From Marinobacter sp. AC-23 (GTDB lineage Bacteria; Pseudomonadota; Gammaproteobacteria; Pseudomonadales; Oleiphilaceae): a stretch of DNA of 64,000 nt. The notes under the pieces are model-generated. The model did no database searches and was not told the DNA's origin. It saw only the letters and a program-made list of their open reading frames with translations. Made by a program: the position numbers and the translations under genes. Positions 1-9,135 of this stretch are shown here, piece after piece. Where the stretch lies: assembly GCF_001858325.1 (NCBI RefSeq), contig NZ_MBPP01000001.1, positions 288,610 through 352,609 on the forward strand. The letters run 5' to 3'. Position 1 is the first letter of the stretch; every line of letters starts with the position of its first letter.

Positions 1-1
1 C

Positions 2-478
2 AGCCTCGATCCGGGAGATCGGATTGCCGGGTTTATTCAGAAAAACCCCGGCTTTCGTCCCGCAGGAGGCGCTACGCCGATTATTCTCGTTGGCGCTGGT
101 GCGGGAATCGGACCACTTGCCGGCTTCATCCGAAAGAATACGCAACGCAATCCCATGTACCTTTACTGGGGTGGTCGTAACCCCAAATCGGATTTTCTCT
201 ATCAGCCAGAGCTTGGCCGCTATCTGGATGACCAGCGGCTTACCGGGCTGAATACCGCGTTTTCAAGGTCGGCAGAAAGTGCCTATGTTCAGGATGCCAT
301 TGTTGCGGATGAGGCCGCGCTGCAACAACTGATTGAAATAGGCGCACAAATATTGGTGTGCGGCGGCCGGGATATGGCCGCCGGTGTACGGCAGGTATTT
401 GACTCAATTTTGCAACCAATGCACCTGGATGTTGATGCATTGAGAACCGAGGGGCGCTACCTCGAGGATGTTTATTAA
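2..478 (+). CDS. NADPH-dependent flavoprotein reductase, C-terminal part (5' end outside window)
   Basis: The reading frame is open from the window edge and ends at 478, giving about 158 residues of the C-terminal FAD/NAD(P)-binding module of the ferredoxin-reductase superfamily. Visible are a nucleotide-binding loop (ILVGAGAGIGPLAGFI), the YLYWGGRNP strand that follows it in CysJ and P450-reductase type proteins, the ILVCGGRDMAAGV motif of the NADP ribose pocket, and a C-terminus ending YLEDVY, as in CysJ-like reductases. The family passes electrons from NADPH through FAD and FMN to a partner. The partner and the N-terminal domains lie outside the window, so sulfite reductase flavoprotein and a PepSY-fused reductase cannot be told apart. 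A terminator follows about 60 bp downstream. Confidence 0.85.
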   Translation, partial: SLDPGDRIAGFIQKNPGFRPAGGATPIILVGAGAGIGPLAGFIRKNTQRNPMYLYWGGRNPKSDFLYQPELGRYLDDQRLTGLNTAFSRSAESAYVQDAIVADEAALQQLIEIGAQILVCGGRDMAAGVRQVFDSILQPMHLDVDALRTEGRYLEDVY

Positions 479-536
479 CCATGGCGCGAAGGCATAGCTC
501 AGGTATACGAGCGTCTCCTGCTGACGCTTGCTGGCA

Positions 537-591
537 GAGGCAGATACATCATTTGAGATGATGTGCTGTATGCCTCATAACAATTTTTTTT
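537..591 (+). terminator. Rho-independent terminator after the reductase gene
   Basis: A long imperfect hairpin pairs GAGGCA (537-542) with TGCCTC (571-576) and CATCAT with ATGATG around a TTGAG loop. It is followed within 10 bases by an eight-T run (584-591). It separates the reductase from the small gene at 675. Confidence 0.8.
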
Positions 592-674
592 CGTTGCACC
601 AAAAAGAGAGAATTTCAATCAAGCCAATGAGGCGACACTGTTTAACTTAACTCTCTGGAAAGGTGGAATATCAC

Positions 675-818
675 ATGAACGCACTTACCAAGTTCTTTCT
701 CGTTTTCTCCGTACTCGCTTTCTCTGCACTCGCACAAGCAGAAGGTGTGAGCCAGGAAGATATTGAGCGTGGAAACAACCCTGCGATGGAAATCGTCGAC
801 CTGGGAATCGGCAACTAA
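675..818 (+). CDS. Small exported peptide of unknown function (47 aa)
   Basis: The ATG at 675 is preceded by AGGTGG about eight bases upstream. The product has a clear Sec signal: two-residue polar start with Lys6, a hydrophobic core (FFLVFSVLAFSALA) and likely cleavage after AQA. The mature part is only about 25 residues, acidic, with no cysteine or transmembrane segment (EGVSQEDIERGNNPAMEIV...). It is its own transcription unit, with a terminator before it (537-591) and one directly after (838-865). I do not recognise the family. The good ribosome site, signal peptide and dedicated terminator are why I call it a gene despite its size. Confidence 0.65.
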   Translation: MNALTKFFLVFSVLAFSALAQAEGVSQEDIERGNNPAMEIVDLGIGN

Positions 819-837
819 GTTGGCACTGGCAACATAG

Positions 838-865
838 GGGCGGGCAAATAGCCCGCCCGTGTTTT
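838..865 (+). terminator. Rho-independent terminator of the 47-aa peptide gene
   Basis: A perfect 8-bp stem GGGCGGGC (838-845) / GCCCGCCC (851-858) has a five-base AAATA loop and is followed by GTGTTTTC. Confidence 0.88.
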
Positions 866-939
866 CAAGCTTTACCCCCCCCCCAAGAGAAAGTAATGAA
901 CCCGCTGTTAAAACCCGGTACACGGGACACGGGTGAAGT

Positions 940-1251
940 TCATTGCGAATCCGTAGCCTGGCGGCATGGAGAAGTGGCCATCATGTCATACCAGATGAGA
1001 TAGAGACTAGTCGGATCCACTTCAAACGGGATATTCCCCATCCTTAGTCCGTTTACAAACCCGCATTCCTGACTTATCAGTTCGGGGATAGCAGCGATCA
1101 GGTTCGATTTCCTCAGCATTTTCGGAACAATTGAGAAATGATTCACCGTCGCGGTTATACGTCTGCTCTGCCCCTTCTGATCGAGATAGTTGTCCACGAA
1201 ACCATGAGCATTTCCTGACATCGTCACAAGCAGGTGCTCCGCAAACTGCAA
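940..1251 (-). pseudogene. LysR-type regulator, substrate-binding-domain fragment
   Basis: The translation keeps the back half of a LysR C-terminal effector domain: the HLLVTMSGNAHGFVD strand-loop, VNHFSIVPKMLRKSNLIAAIPE, and a truncated end. The frame stays open upstream to about 1311 without an ATG (the 1251 codon is TTG), and the N-terminal helix-turn-helix is missing. This is therefore a remnant, not a working regulator. NodD/LeuO-like members have a similar HFxxxPxxLxxSxLIAxxP pattern. It lies immediately beyond the 3' end of the LpxR-family gene on the same strand. Confidence 0.6.
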
Positions 1252-1329
1252 TCGTGTTGAGTCAGCATGCCCACGGCCAGATCGACAAATCAGTTTGATC
1301 GCAATTCCCAGGCTGGTGATTGCCCGGTT

Positions 1330-2363
1330 TTATCTGGCTCCCAAGCGTTTACTGAACACCAGCCCACCCCATGCAAGGGTACGATTCCCCGTGCCGTTCT
1401 TGATTTCGGAACTCTGGGCTCGCAATACGTAACTGAGCGTTGCGCCGGCACCGAAGCTGTAGGTATAGCCTGCCCAGACTTCCGCCAATAGAACATTGAG
1501 ATCGTTCGCACTCAGTTCATGATCGGAATGCCGGAATTGCCCCTGCAAATATGCGTTGTACGCACGAGCTTTCACAGACATCCCACCCCAGAAGTAACTC
1601 TCCCGACCGCCAACCGCCGATACTCCGGGAGCTCGCTCACCATAGGCCATTAACTCAGGTTGAAGCGGTTATCAGGTGATGAAATCAGGCCACCCCGGAA
1701 AACCAACGCCGCGCCAAATTCGGTTAGGTACCCCACGGATCCAAAATAGGTCGTTTTTACCTGCTGGTTTGGCTCGTTGGAGCCCATGTAATGATGATAG
1801 GCAGCGGAATACCTGAAAGTGGGTTCGCCGCCATTTGAAATCTGGTGATCCCACCCCCGGGCCTGATCACTGCCAACCACTTTGTGGATCGAGTCCTGGC
1901 TGGACTTGAATACGTCCAGGCCCATCATCCCGACTGTCATGGACGTGGTCCAACCAGAACCCTCACCCAGGCCCTGGTAACTCTGACTGGAAGATAAGTA
2001 AACCAGGCTGCTGTATGGCCGGTCGGTTCTGTCAATAGTCGTCGCGCTGATTTCCTCTGGGGTAAAACCGTATACCCCAAACTCCAGCGCAGCACTTTCC
2101 CGGTTTCCGGATTCAGTATGAAAGCCAGACGATAACAGGTTGTCCAGGCCTTGACTGGCTCTGGATACCGGGTTGTTCATGAACTCCCTTGAGTTGGAAG
2201 AATAGGTAATCGCAACACCTGCGGTGTAATCCCGATCCGTCTGGGTCGGAGCGAAAAGATCGTTATCAGTAGAAAAAGCAAGCACCGAGTCTGAAGGCTC
2301 AGCTATTGCGGCCGAAGACGAAACAGCAATCGCCAGAGAAAACGCCAGTAAACGAAATTTCAT
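1330..2363 (-). CDS. LpxR-family (DUF2219) outer-membrane lipid A deacylase, frameshifted
   Basis: Members of this family are outer-membrane beta-barrels that remove the 3'-acyloxyacyl group from lipid A. The start at 2363 follows a GGGAG ribosome site and opens a Sec signal peptide ending SSAAIA. The family signature is present in the first half: DSVLAFSTDNDLFAPTQTDRDYTAGVAI and RPYSSLVYLS. The frame stops at 1650 and continues in another frame from GERAPG, a typical LpxR motif, to an alternating beta-strand C-terminus at 1330. The whole is about 344 residues, normal for the family. One T added at GAGTTAATGG restores the frame, so I treat this as one gene with a single-base deletion. Confidence 0.75.
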
Positions 2364-2463
2364 AGCCAACTCCCAGAGAGTGTGTTGGTAAGTTGGCTAG
2401 TATTTTTCAAACTATTGGCATTCAGGACTAATTACGCGTAGGTATTCAAAACATCACTCAGGC

Positions 2464-2580
2464 TTATGAATAAGTGGTTTTACGTTCATTTTTCAGAAAC
2501 TTTTTGATGTCGTGCTTCACGGAGTCGATAACACGAGGCACTTTGATTTTCGGATGTTCTAACTTAACGGTCTTTTTCAT
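2464..2580 (-). pseudogene. Truncated DUF6172-like protein (38 aa)
   Basis: The frame starts MKKTVKLEHP and has IDSVKHDIKKFLKNERK, which matches my recollection of the N-terminal third of DUF6172 proteins (MKKTF..., a KHD(I/V)(R/K)K(Y/F) helix, then RERRK). Full members are about 90-100 residues; this one stops after 38, so it is probably a truncated remnant, though a short working variant cannot be excluded. Upstream (2581-2754) I see no other gene. Confidence 0.4.
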
Positions 2581-2754
2581 TGGAATCTTACTGGGACGGG
2601 CAGCATGGCCAGATCTTGCGTTTAGCCTCTCTAACCCAAAGTTCTCAATAACTCATCAAGCGGCGTTCATGCTGGCCGATGCCAAGGGGCGTCAAAACTG
2701 ATTCGGGAAGTACAAGAGCTCGTAATGATTGAGCCCTCGCACTTTTATGACCTC

Positions 2755-5700
2755 TTAGTTGGAAAGCGCGCGCCGCCTCCAAAGATAAAACAATACCGGA
2801 ATCACCAACAACGCCAAAATAACCGCACTGATCATCCCCCCTACCATGGGCGTTGCGATACGCGCCATCACCTCAGAACCTGTTCCGGTGCCAACCATAA
2901 TCGGAACCAGGCCACCGATGATCGCGGCCGCAGTCATCATCACCGGGCGCACCCGCATACCAGCGCCGTGAAGTACTGCGTGGCGCAGTGTTTCTCGTCT
3001 CGGCGTCAGTCCTTTTTGCTCGCAGGTTTCAAGCATTGCCTGGTAGGACTGGTTAAGATACACCAGCATGATAACGCCGATCTCTACCGCGACACCGGCC
3101 AGAGCAATAAAGCCAACACCCACCGCAACGGAGAAGTTATAACCCAATAGATACATCAGCCAAATGGCTCCGATCATTGCGAATGGAAGCGTGCCCATAA
3201 TGATGCCCACTTCCGTAAAGTTTCTGAAGTTCAGAAACAGCAGGATGATGATAATCGCCAATGTTAACGGCACCACGTAGGTCAGTTTTTCTTTAGCGCG
3301 GAGCATGTATTCGTATTGGCCCGACCAGGCGATGGAGTAGCCTGCGGGCAAGTCCAATTCTTCCTGCACAACCGCCATTGCCTGCTCCACGTATGTGCCC
3401 ACGTCAACACCCTCTATATCCACAAAGGACCAACCGTTAAGACGAGCGTTCTCACTTTTGATCGCCGGCGGCCCATCTTCTATTCGGATATCGGCGACAT
3501 CCGCCAGTGCAATCCTCTGGCCGGAGGCCGTCACTATGGGAAGCTGTTCCAGTTTCTCGGGCGAATCCCGGTAGTCTTCCGGATAGCGAAGGTTAATGGG
3601 GTAACGCTCAAGGCCCTCGATGGTTCTGGAGACATTGATCCCGCCAATCGCAGAGGCAACCACTTGCTGTACGTCCGCGATATTCAAGCCATAGCGCGCA
3701 GCGCGTTCACGATTAATGTCCACCTTAATGTATCGACCTCCCGCTACTCGCTCGGAGTAAACCGAAGCCGTGCCAGGCACGTCTGCCAGAATTTCCTCCA
3801 GGCGTTTTCCGACATCCTGAATGGTGGCAAGATCCGGGCCGGCGATTTTGATGCCTACGGGGGTTTTAATACCCGTTGCCAACATGTCGATGCGGGTGAT
3901 GATTGGCATAACCCAGGCATTGGTGACACCAGGAAAGCGAATCAGTGTGTTGAGTTCCTGCTTGAGCTTGTCTGTGGTCATACCCTCGCGCCACTGATCT
4001 CGAGGCTTGAGCTGGATAAAAGTCTCAATCATGGTCAAAGGTGCCGGGTCGGTTGCCGTATCCGCGCGCCCTACTTTGCCGAACACAGTTTCCACTTCCG
4101 GTACCGTCGCAATCAGTTTGTCCGTCTGCTGAAGTAACTGACGGGCTTTGCCGATTGAGATTCCCGGATAGGTCGTGGGCATGTACATCAAGTCCCCTTC
4201 GTCCAGTGGGGGGATGAATTCACTACCAATTTTTGTTGCCGGCCATAGGCCTACAGCCAATACCAGTACTGCACCAAACACGGTCGACAGAGGAAACCTG
4301 AGCACCAGCTTCAACACCGGCATATAAGCACCGACGAGCAGGCGGTTGATGGGGTTCTTATGCTCGGGTAACACCTTACCCCGGATAAAGTAGCCCATCA
4401 GTACCGGAACCAGCGTCACCGCAAGCGCGGCACTGGCCGCCATAGCGTAGGTTTTAGTGAACGCCAGTGGCGCAAACATGCGCCCTTCTTGTGCCTCAAG
4501 CGCAAACACCGGCACAAAGCTGACGGTAATGATCAACAGCGAGAAAAACAGCGCCGGCCCGACCTCAGAGGCAGACCTGGCGACAACCTCCCATCGATTC
4601 TCCGGGGTGAGCGGCGTTCGCTCCATATGCTTGTGCATGTTCTCTATCATGACTATGGCCCCATCGATCATGGCGCCGATAGCAATGGCGATGCCGCCGA
4701 GAGACATAATGTTGGCGTTGATGCCTTGCCAGTACATGATGATAACCGCCGTCAAAATACCCACAGGCAAGCTGAGGATCGCCACTAACGAAGACCGCAC
4801 GTGGAACAGAAAAACGATACAGACCAGGCCCACCACAAAAAACTCTTCCAGCAGCTTGAACCAGAGGTTGTTGACGGCTCGTTCAATCAGGCCGGAGCGA
4901 TCGTAAACCGTGACCACTTCAACGCCCTCAGGCAGGCTCGATTGCAGTTCGCCCAGCTTCGCCTTAACGCCATTGATGGTCTCCTGAGCATTTTCGCCGA
5001 AGCGCATCACCACTATGCCACCAACGGCCTCCCCTTCTCCGTTAAGCTCGGCAATACCGCGCCTCATCTGTGGCCCGACTTCCACACTGGCCACATCCTG
5101 AAGCAGAATCGGTGTGCCGTTCACATCCAGGCCCAGCGGAATCACCATCAGGTCTTCCCGGGATTGAATGTAGCCGGAGGTACGAACCATATATTCCGCC
5201 TCCGCCATTTCGATGACCGACGCCCCGACTTCCTGGTTCCCCTGCTTAATCGCCGTCTGGATAAGAGACAGCGGAATCCCCAGTGCTCGGAGCTTTTCCG
5301 GGCTAACCTTGACCTGATATTGCTTCACCATGCCGCCAAGCGCAGCAACCTCTGAAACACCGGGCACGGTTTGCAGTTCGTACTTCAGAAACCAGTCCTG
5401 GAGACTGCGTAACTGGCTCAGGTCGTTCTGCCCTGTGCGATCAACCAACGCATAGAGATAAACCCAGCCAACACCGGTGGCGTCCGGTCCCAGTTGAGGT
5501 CGTGCGGAATCGGGCAGGTTGGGTGCCACTTGGGACAGGTACTCCAGAACTCTGGAACGAGCCCAATACATATCGGTATCTTCATCGAAAATGACGTAAA
5601 CGTAGGAGTCCCCAAAAAACGAATAGCCACGCACGGTTTCCGCACCGGGAACCGACAGCATGGCGGTCGTTAAGGGATAGGTAACCTGGTCTTCAACGAC

Positions 5701-5877
5701 CTGTGGGGCTTGCCCCGGGAAGCTGGTTTTAATGATAACTTGCACATCGGAAAGGTCTGGAAGCGCATCGACCGGGGTTTTACTGAGTGAGTACAGGCCC
5801 AGCCCAGTTATTAATAAACTTGCCAGCAGAACCAGAAAGCGGTTTCGAATGGACCAATAGATAATCGACTGAATCAT
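2755..5877 (-). CDS. cusA: Cu(I)/Ag(I) efflux RND permease CusA
   Basis: Inner-membrane RND pump (1040 aa) that, with CusB and CusC, moves Cu(I)/Ag(I) out across the envelope using the proton gradient. It begins MIQSIIYWSIRNRFLVL and has the HME-family marks TPVDALPDLSDVQVI, a GGIAIAIGAMIDGAIVMIEN transmembrane segment with the proton-relay acidic residues, and the GSEFIPPLDEGDLMYMPTT strand. Three methionines in the porter region (in LMYMPTT, LTMIETFIQL and RIDMLATGIKTP) line up with the methionine triad of E. coli CusA, which points to copper/silver rather than Co/Zn/Cd. The start codon overlaps the cusB stop (TGATG), so translation is coupled. It is last in cusC-cusB-cusA. Confidence 0.95.
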   Translation of the reverse strand: MIQSIIYWSIRNRFLVLLASLLITGLGLYSLSKTPVDALPDLSDVQVIIKTSFPGQAPQVVEDQVTYPLTTAMLSVPGAETVRGYSFFGDSYVYVIFDEDTDMYWARSRVLEYLSQVAPNLPDSARPQLGPDATGVGWVYLYALVDRTGQNDLSQLRSLQDWFLKYELQTVPGVSEVAALGGMVKQYQVKVSPEKLRALGIPLSLIQTAIKQGNQEVGASVIEMAEAEYMVRTSGYIQSREDLMVIPLGLDVNGTPILLQDVASVEVGPQMRRGIAELNGEGEAVGGIVVMRFGENAQETINGVKAKLGELQSSLPEGVEVVTVYDRSGLIERAVNNLWFKLLEEFFVVGLVCIVFLFHVRSSLVAILSLPVGILTAVIIMYWQGINANIMSLGGIAIAIGAMIDGAIVMIENMHKHMERTPLTPENRWEVVARSASEVGPALFFSLLIITVSFVPVFALEAQEGRMFAPLAFTKTYAMAASAALAVTLVPVLMGYFIRGKVLPEHKNPINRLLVGAYMPVLKLVLRFPLSTVFGAVLVLAVGLWPATKIGSEFIPPLDEGDLMYMPTTYPGISIGKARQLLQQTDKLIATVPEVETVFGKVGRADTATDPAPLTMIETFIQLKPRDQWREGMTTDKLKQELNTLIRFPGVTNAWVMPIITRIDMLATGIKTPVGIKIAGPDLATIQDVGKRLEEILADVPGTASVYSERVAGGRYIKVDINRERAARYGLNIADVQQVVASAIGGINVSRTIEGLERYPINLRYPEDYRDSPEKLEQLPIVTASGQRIALADVADIRIEDGPPAIKSENARLNGWSFVDIEGVDVGTYVEQAMAVVQEELDLPAGYSIAWSGQYEYMLRAKEKLTYVVPLTLAIIIILLFLNFRNFTEVGIIMGTLPFAMIGAIWLMYLLGYNFSVAVGVGFIALAGVAVEIGVIMLVYLNQSYQAMLETCEQKGLTPRRETLRHAVLHGAGMRVRPVMMTAAAIIGGLVPIMVGTGTGSEVMARIATPMVGGMISAVILALLVIPVLFYLWRRRALSN

Positions 5878-7159
5878 CAGTTGGCCTCCTCATGATCCAT
5901 GTTTCCATGACCCATTTCTGCGTGATCCATCGAATCAGCGGGCATGGCCGACATGCGCAGAAAATCCGAGGTCTTGCTGGATTCAGAATCAATCAGGAAC
6001 TGGGCGGATGTAACTACCGTATCGCCCGACATTACCCCCTTAAGGATTTCGGCGTACTTTTCACCAACACGTCCGACCTTCACCGTGACGGATTTGAACG
6101 TGCCGCCATCCAATGCAAGCACCAGTCGATCGCTCTGGCCGGTTCGAATAACCGATTCACGAGGCACCAGAAGCTGTCGGCTAGTACGGGCGCCTGAATG
6201 TTCAACTCTGCAAACATGCCCGGCAGCAAGGTGCCATCGGCGTTGTCAAAACGCATTCTCACCCGGGCCGTACGGGTTTTGGGATTAACCTCCGGGTACA
6301 CATAATCCACCTTCCCGTTCCATTGACGGCCGGGTAAGTAGTCCAGCGTCATCACTACGCGATTGTCAGATGCCACGGAAGACAACTGGCGCTCAAATAC
6401 TTCGCCAATAACCCACACCTCATCCAGTGCGGCGATGGAGAGAACTCGATCCCCCGGCTTGATAAACATACCTTCGCGCACATTCAGGTTGTCGATAACA
6501 CCAGAGGTTGGTGCATACACTGTTAACGTGCGCTGCAATTCCCGGGTTTTCGTGATCTGACGGATCAAACTTACGGGTACATTGAGGGCCGTAAGTCGCT
6601 CCTTAGCGGCATTAACCAAACGCTCATTGCCCCGGTTTAACGCCAGGATCAGTTCATCCTGGGCGTTGACCAGCGTGGGCGAATAGAGTGTGTAGAGTGG
6701 CTTGCCCTTCTCCACCGGTTCGCCCTCTGCCTTCACATAGAGTTTCTCGATCCACCCCTCAACCCGAGGATGGACATGAGCCATATCGTCTTCGCTGTAT
6801 TGAACGTACCCCACCGTCGTTATATCGTTCGGCAGCCGACCCTGCGTGACTGGCCCCGTCCTTACCCCCAGATTGTTAACCACACCTGGTGAAATACGAA
6901 CGGTACCAGGGGCGTCCTGCCCTGATCCGCTACCTGCATAAACCGGTATCAAGTCCATCCCCATGGGGGATTTACCCGGTTTGTCACTCTTGAAATTGGG
7001 GTCCATGGGCGCTACCCAGTGCGTCGGTTCTTTACTGACACTGCTCGCAGCCTCACCCGTCGAAGCCGGTGAAGCTTCAGGGGCAAGCCAATAGGTTGCG
7101 ATTGCTCCGGCCACCCCACCTACTAATAAAAAGCCCAATGGGCGCATAACGTTTGCCAT
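5877..7159 (-). CDS. cusB: Cu(I)/Ag(I) efflux membrane-fusion protein CusB, frameshifted
   Basis: Periplasmic adaptor linking CusA to CusC. The N-terminus has one membrane anchor, then a heavy-metal-binding domain (HWVAPMDPNFKSDKPGKSPMGMDLIP, HMBD type), then the barrel-sandwich and alpha-hairpin regions (VHPRVEGWIEKLYV, GEPVEKGKPLYTLYSPTLV). The main frame runs off at about 6177 and resumes in another frame at LVPRESVIRTGQSDRLVLALDGG, the expected next strand. One added T there gives a normal protein of about 427 residues. The C-terminal tail is Met/His-rich (MPADSMDHAEMGHGNMDHE), a likely metal-handling extension. It lies five bases from cusC and overlaps cusA. Given intact partners, I infer a sequencing deletion rather than a dead gene. 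Confidence 0.88.
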
Positions 7160-7164
7160 GATTG

Positions 7165-8484
7165 TTAATCCTGGGAATTGTTCAGTGAGAATGAGGGGGA
7201 ACCAGCGGTACCAGCAGTGAGATAGCGAAAGGTTGCGAGGTTTTTCGCTCGTTCAGCCGTCATCTGTATAAAATCAACTTGTGTGTTCAACTCCGCGATG
7301 CGCGCACGGACGGCTTCGGCGAAATCGCCATCATCGTTGTTGTAAGCTGACAGTGCTGCATTGGCCTGCTCCGCCATCTGTGGAAGCAGCGTCTGCTGGT
7401 AAAGCATGATGCGCTCATCGAGTCGGTTAACTCGGGCAGCGGCGGCACGACCTTCGGCTCTTATGCGCCGAACCTGCAGCATCCGGTCAGACTTCGCCGC
7501 TTCTACGCGCGCGATTGCCGCGCTCACGGTACGGTCCTGGCGATTGCCGGTAAAAATAGGCAAGTCGAACCCGATTCCGATTGAAAAGAGATCCGCCCGA
7601 TCCTGCCCGTTCGGGGCTTGGTCCCGATATCCATACTGTGCGGACACTGTCCATTCCGGCTTGTAAGCCTGGCGCGCCAGCTCAACATCGATAGACCCAG
7701 CATCAATTAACTGGTCTGTAGCGCGAATTGATGCGTGAGTGATCACGGAGTTATTACTGACATCAAGCGCTGGGTATGGAAGCCGGGCTAACAGATTTGG
7801 GGGGATGCGCTCGCTTACCTGCAAACGGAAGGTGTCAGTACCAACCCACTCTCCCAACTCTTCCTGGGCTGTTTCCATCTGGGAATGAAGCGCCGTTAAG
7901 CGGTCATCAAGACGGGTCAACTCCAAAGACGCACGGATAATATCCTGCTGCCGTGAACCGTTCATTGTTGAGGTGTACCCGGCCTCCGCAACGTCGGCCA
8001 ACTGTTCAAAAAGTCCGCGATTGCTTTCAATCAATCGAACACTCTCTTGAGTTTTCCATAGTTCAAGCCACAGGTAGGTGACTGACCTGATCACCAATTC
8101 CTGTCGATTCTCGCGCTGAAACGACTGGGACTCTGCAAGCTCCTTTTTTTTGTCGCGGGCGAGATACCGACTATCACCACGGGGAAATCGCTGACTGAAC
8201 CCAACAGTGGCTTGGGTCATGCCCTCTTGGCGGGTATCGAAGGTATCGGTAGGAAGGTTTGCGGCGCCTAGCGTAATTCGTGGATCCGGTAAGGCGCCTG
8301 CAACAACAGACTCATCGAGAAGCGCTTTCTGCAGTTGGGTGCTTTGGGCTGACCAGGGATCTCCTCGAATCGCAATATCAATGGCGTCTTCAAGAGCGAG
8401 TCTCGGTTCAGCAGAAATGCCAAGACTCGTTAAAAGCAAGGCGCCTATTAGAGCTGGCTTATATATACGAAGAAAATTATTCAA
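7165..8484 (-). CDS. cusC: TolC-family outer-membrane channel CusC
   Basis: Outer-membrane component of the Cus tripartite pump (439 aa). It has a Sec signal (KPALIGALLLTSLGISA), then two outer-membrane-efflux repeats rich in coiled-coil helix, including IDVELARQAYKPEWTVSAQYGYRDQ, GIGFDLPIFTGNRQDR and a second long helix pair. The only start that keeps the signal peptide is TTG at 8484. A rare start codon at the head of a regulated efflux operon may limit its translation; alternatively the true start is hidden by an indel. First gene of cusCBA, with the copper operator 8536-8551 placed 52 bp upstream. Confidence 0.88.
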   Translation of the reverse strand: MNNFLRIYKPALIGALLLTSLGISAEPRLALEDAIDIAIRGDPWSAQSTQLQKALLDESVVAGALPDPRITLGAANLPTDTFDTRQEGMTQATVGFSQRFPRGDSRYLARDKKKELAESQSFQRENRQELVIRSVTYLWLELWKTQESVRLIESNRGLFEQLADVAEAGYTSTMNGSRQQDIIRASLELTRLDDRLTALHSQMETAQEELGEWVGTDTFRLQVSERIPPNLLARLPYPALDVSNNSVITHASIRATDQLIDAGSIDVELARQAYKPEWTVSAQYGYRDQAPNGQDRADLFSIGIGFDLPIFTGNRQDRTVSAAIARVEAAKSDRMLQVRRIRAEGRAAAARVNRLDERIMLYQQTLLPQMAEQANAALSAYNNDDGDFAEAVRARIAELNTQVDFIQMTAERAKNLATFRYLTAGTAGSPSFSLNNSQD

Positions 8485-8535
8485 GTTTCATTCTCTACTA
8501 AATTGGTGCGTAGCGAAGAATCTTAAAATCGTTAT

Positions 8536-8551
8536 CTGAACTCAGGCTGAA
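8536..8551 (-). promoter_or_regulatory. Putative copper operator of cusCBA
   Basis: On the cusC coding strand the site reads TTCAGCCTGAGTTCAG: two exact TTCAG half-sites 11 bp apart. A -10-like TAAGAT lies about ten bases downstream, with no good -35, as in PhoP/PmrA-type activated promoters where the regulator replaces -35 contacts. The same repeat recurs at the other copper genes here. Confidence 0.7.
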
Positions 8552-8644
8552 ATTTTACAGCTTATTATGTGATTTTGATCTGAGTAAATTACTTTTAATT
8601 ACTGATATGTATATCAAAAAACATTACATTTTTTTATTATCTAT

Positions 8645-8660
8645 TTCAGGACCAGTTCAG
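8645..8660 (+). promoter_or_regulatory. Putative copper operator of the Met-rich protein gene
   Basis: TTCAGGACCAGTTCAG lies 50 bp before the ATG at 8710, with the same half-sites, spacing and orientation to the gene as at cusC. A TTTAAA element that could serve as -10 follows about ten bases later. With 8536-8551 it forms a divergent pair in the intergenic region. Confidence 0.68.
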
Positions 8661-8674
8661 GAAGGAGTGTTTAA

Positions 8675-8713
8675 ATGAAATCATCAACAAACCAACCTGT
8701 AGGTGGACTATGA
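8675..8713 (+). CDS. Possible 12-codon leader peptide upstream of the Met-rich protein
   Basis: A strong Shine-Dalgarno (GAAGGAG, 8661-8667) is spaced seven bases from ATG 8675, opening MKSSTNQPVGGL, whose TGA overlaps the ATG of the next gene (ATGA). This is a textbook translational-coupling layout. Against it, the predicted -10 at 8671 would start transcription inside or after this ORF. It would be translated only if transcription starts further upstream. Confidence 0.3.
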   Translation: MKSSTNQPVGGL

Positions 8714-9039
8714 AAAAGCCAATTATATTCCTAGCAGCAATCACTTTATCTTCAGCTGTTTTTGCCGGCAACTCGCATGAAAGTAATAGTGGCGTTCCGA
8801 TGAGCAGCGATATGAGTTCAATGCACAAAAACATGAACTCGATGCATAACGGGATGGACAAAGAAACGACGCAGACAGAGATCCTAAAAAATAAGGAAAT
8901 GCAGCGTCTTCACAAAGAAATGACGATCAATGGCCTGTCCGAAAAGGGTATGGAAGCTCGGCGAATGATGATAGGAACAAAAGCAGGAAAGGCATACCAC
9001 CAAGCGGTGGAGCGAAATCAGAAAAACGCCGCAGGATAA
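8710..9039 (+). CDS. Methionine-rich periplasmic protein, probable copper-binding
   Basis: A 109-residue protein with AGGTGG before ATG 8710. Residues 1-19 form a Sec signal (cut after VFA). The mature part is rich in Met and His: 12 methionines in total, concentrated in a central stretch of the type MxxxMxxMHKNMxxMHxGM, followed by a charged helical C-terminal half. Closely spaced Met/His motifs bind Cu(I) in periplasmic chaperones such as CusF, CopC and PcoE, but I see no cupredoxin or OB-fold signature and do not recognise the family; PcoE-like is the nearest idea. It is divergent from cusCBA and has its own copper operator (8645-8660). I infer a periplasmic copper buffer. Confidence 0.75.
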   Translation: MKKPIIFLAAITLSSAVFAGNSHESNSGVPMSSDMSSMHKNMNSMHNGMDKETTQTEILKNKEMQRLHKEMTINGLSEKGMEARRMMIGTKAGKAYHQAVERNQKNAAG

Positions 9040-9048
9040 CCCTGCGGC
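9028..9048 (+). terminator. Hairpin at the 3' end of the Met-rich protein gene
   Basis: GCCGCAGG (9028-9035) pairs perfectly with CCTGCGGC (9041-9048) around an ATAAC loop that contains part of the stop codon. There is no T-run, so it may stabilise the mRNA end or act as a weak terminator. Confidence 0.45.
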
Positions 9049-9064
9049 TAAATTAACTCGCAAA

Positions 9065-9112
9065 GCTAGAGAGCATCTGGCGCAACTATGTTGCGCTGAT
9101 AGCACCCCTAGC
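9065..9112 (+). other. Nested inverted repeat between the two small periplasmic protein genes
   Basis: An inner 7-bp stem GCGCAAC (9080-9086) / GTTGCGC (9090-9096) with a TAT loop is enclosed by GCTAG (9065-9069) / CTAGC (9108-9112). It lies between the stop at 9039 and the operator at 9136. It could be a second transcription stop or an mRNA structure; there is no T-run. Confidence 0.35.
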
Positions 9113-9135
9113 AAAGTGTAGTACAACACAACAAC

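Noticed and set aside
2474..2701. 75-codon plus-strand frame with hydrophobic N-terminus
   Set aside because: It starts at GTG without a ribosome site and is antisense to the better-supported DUF6172-like fragment.
3316..4137. 273-codon open frame antisense to cusA
   Set aside because: It lies inside the well-supported cusA frame, has no ribosome site, no family resemblance and Arg/His-rich composition typical of an opposite-strand shadow.
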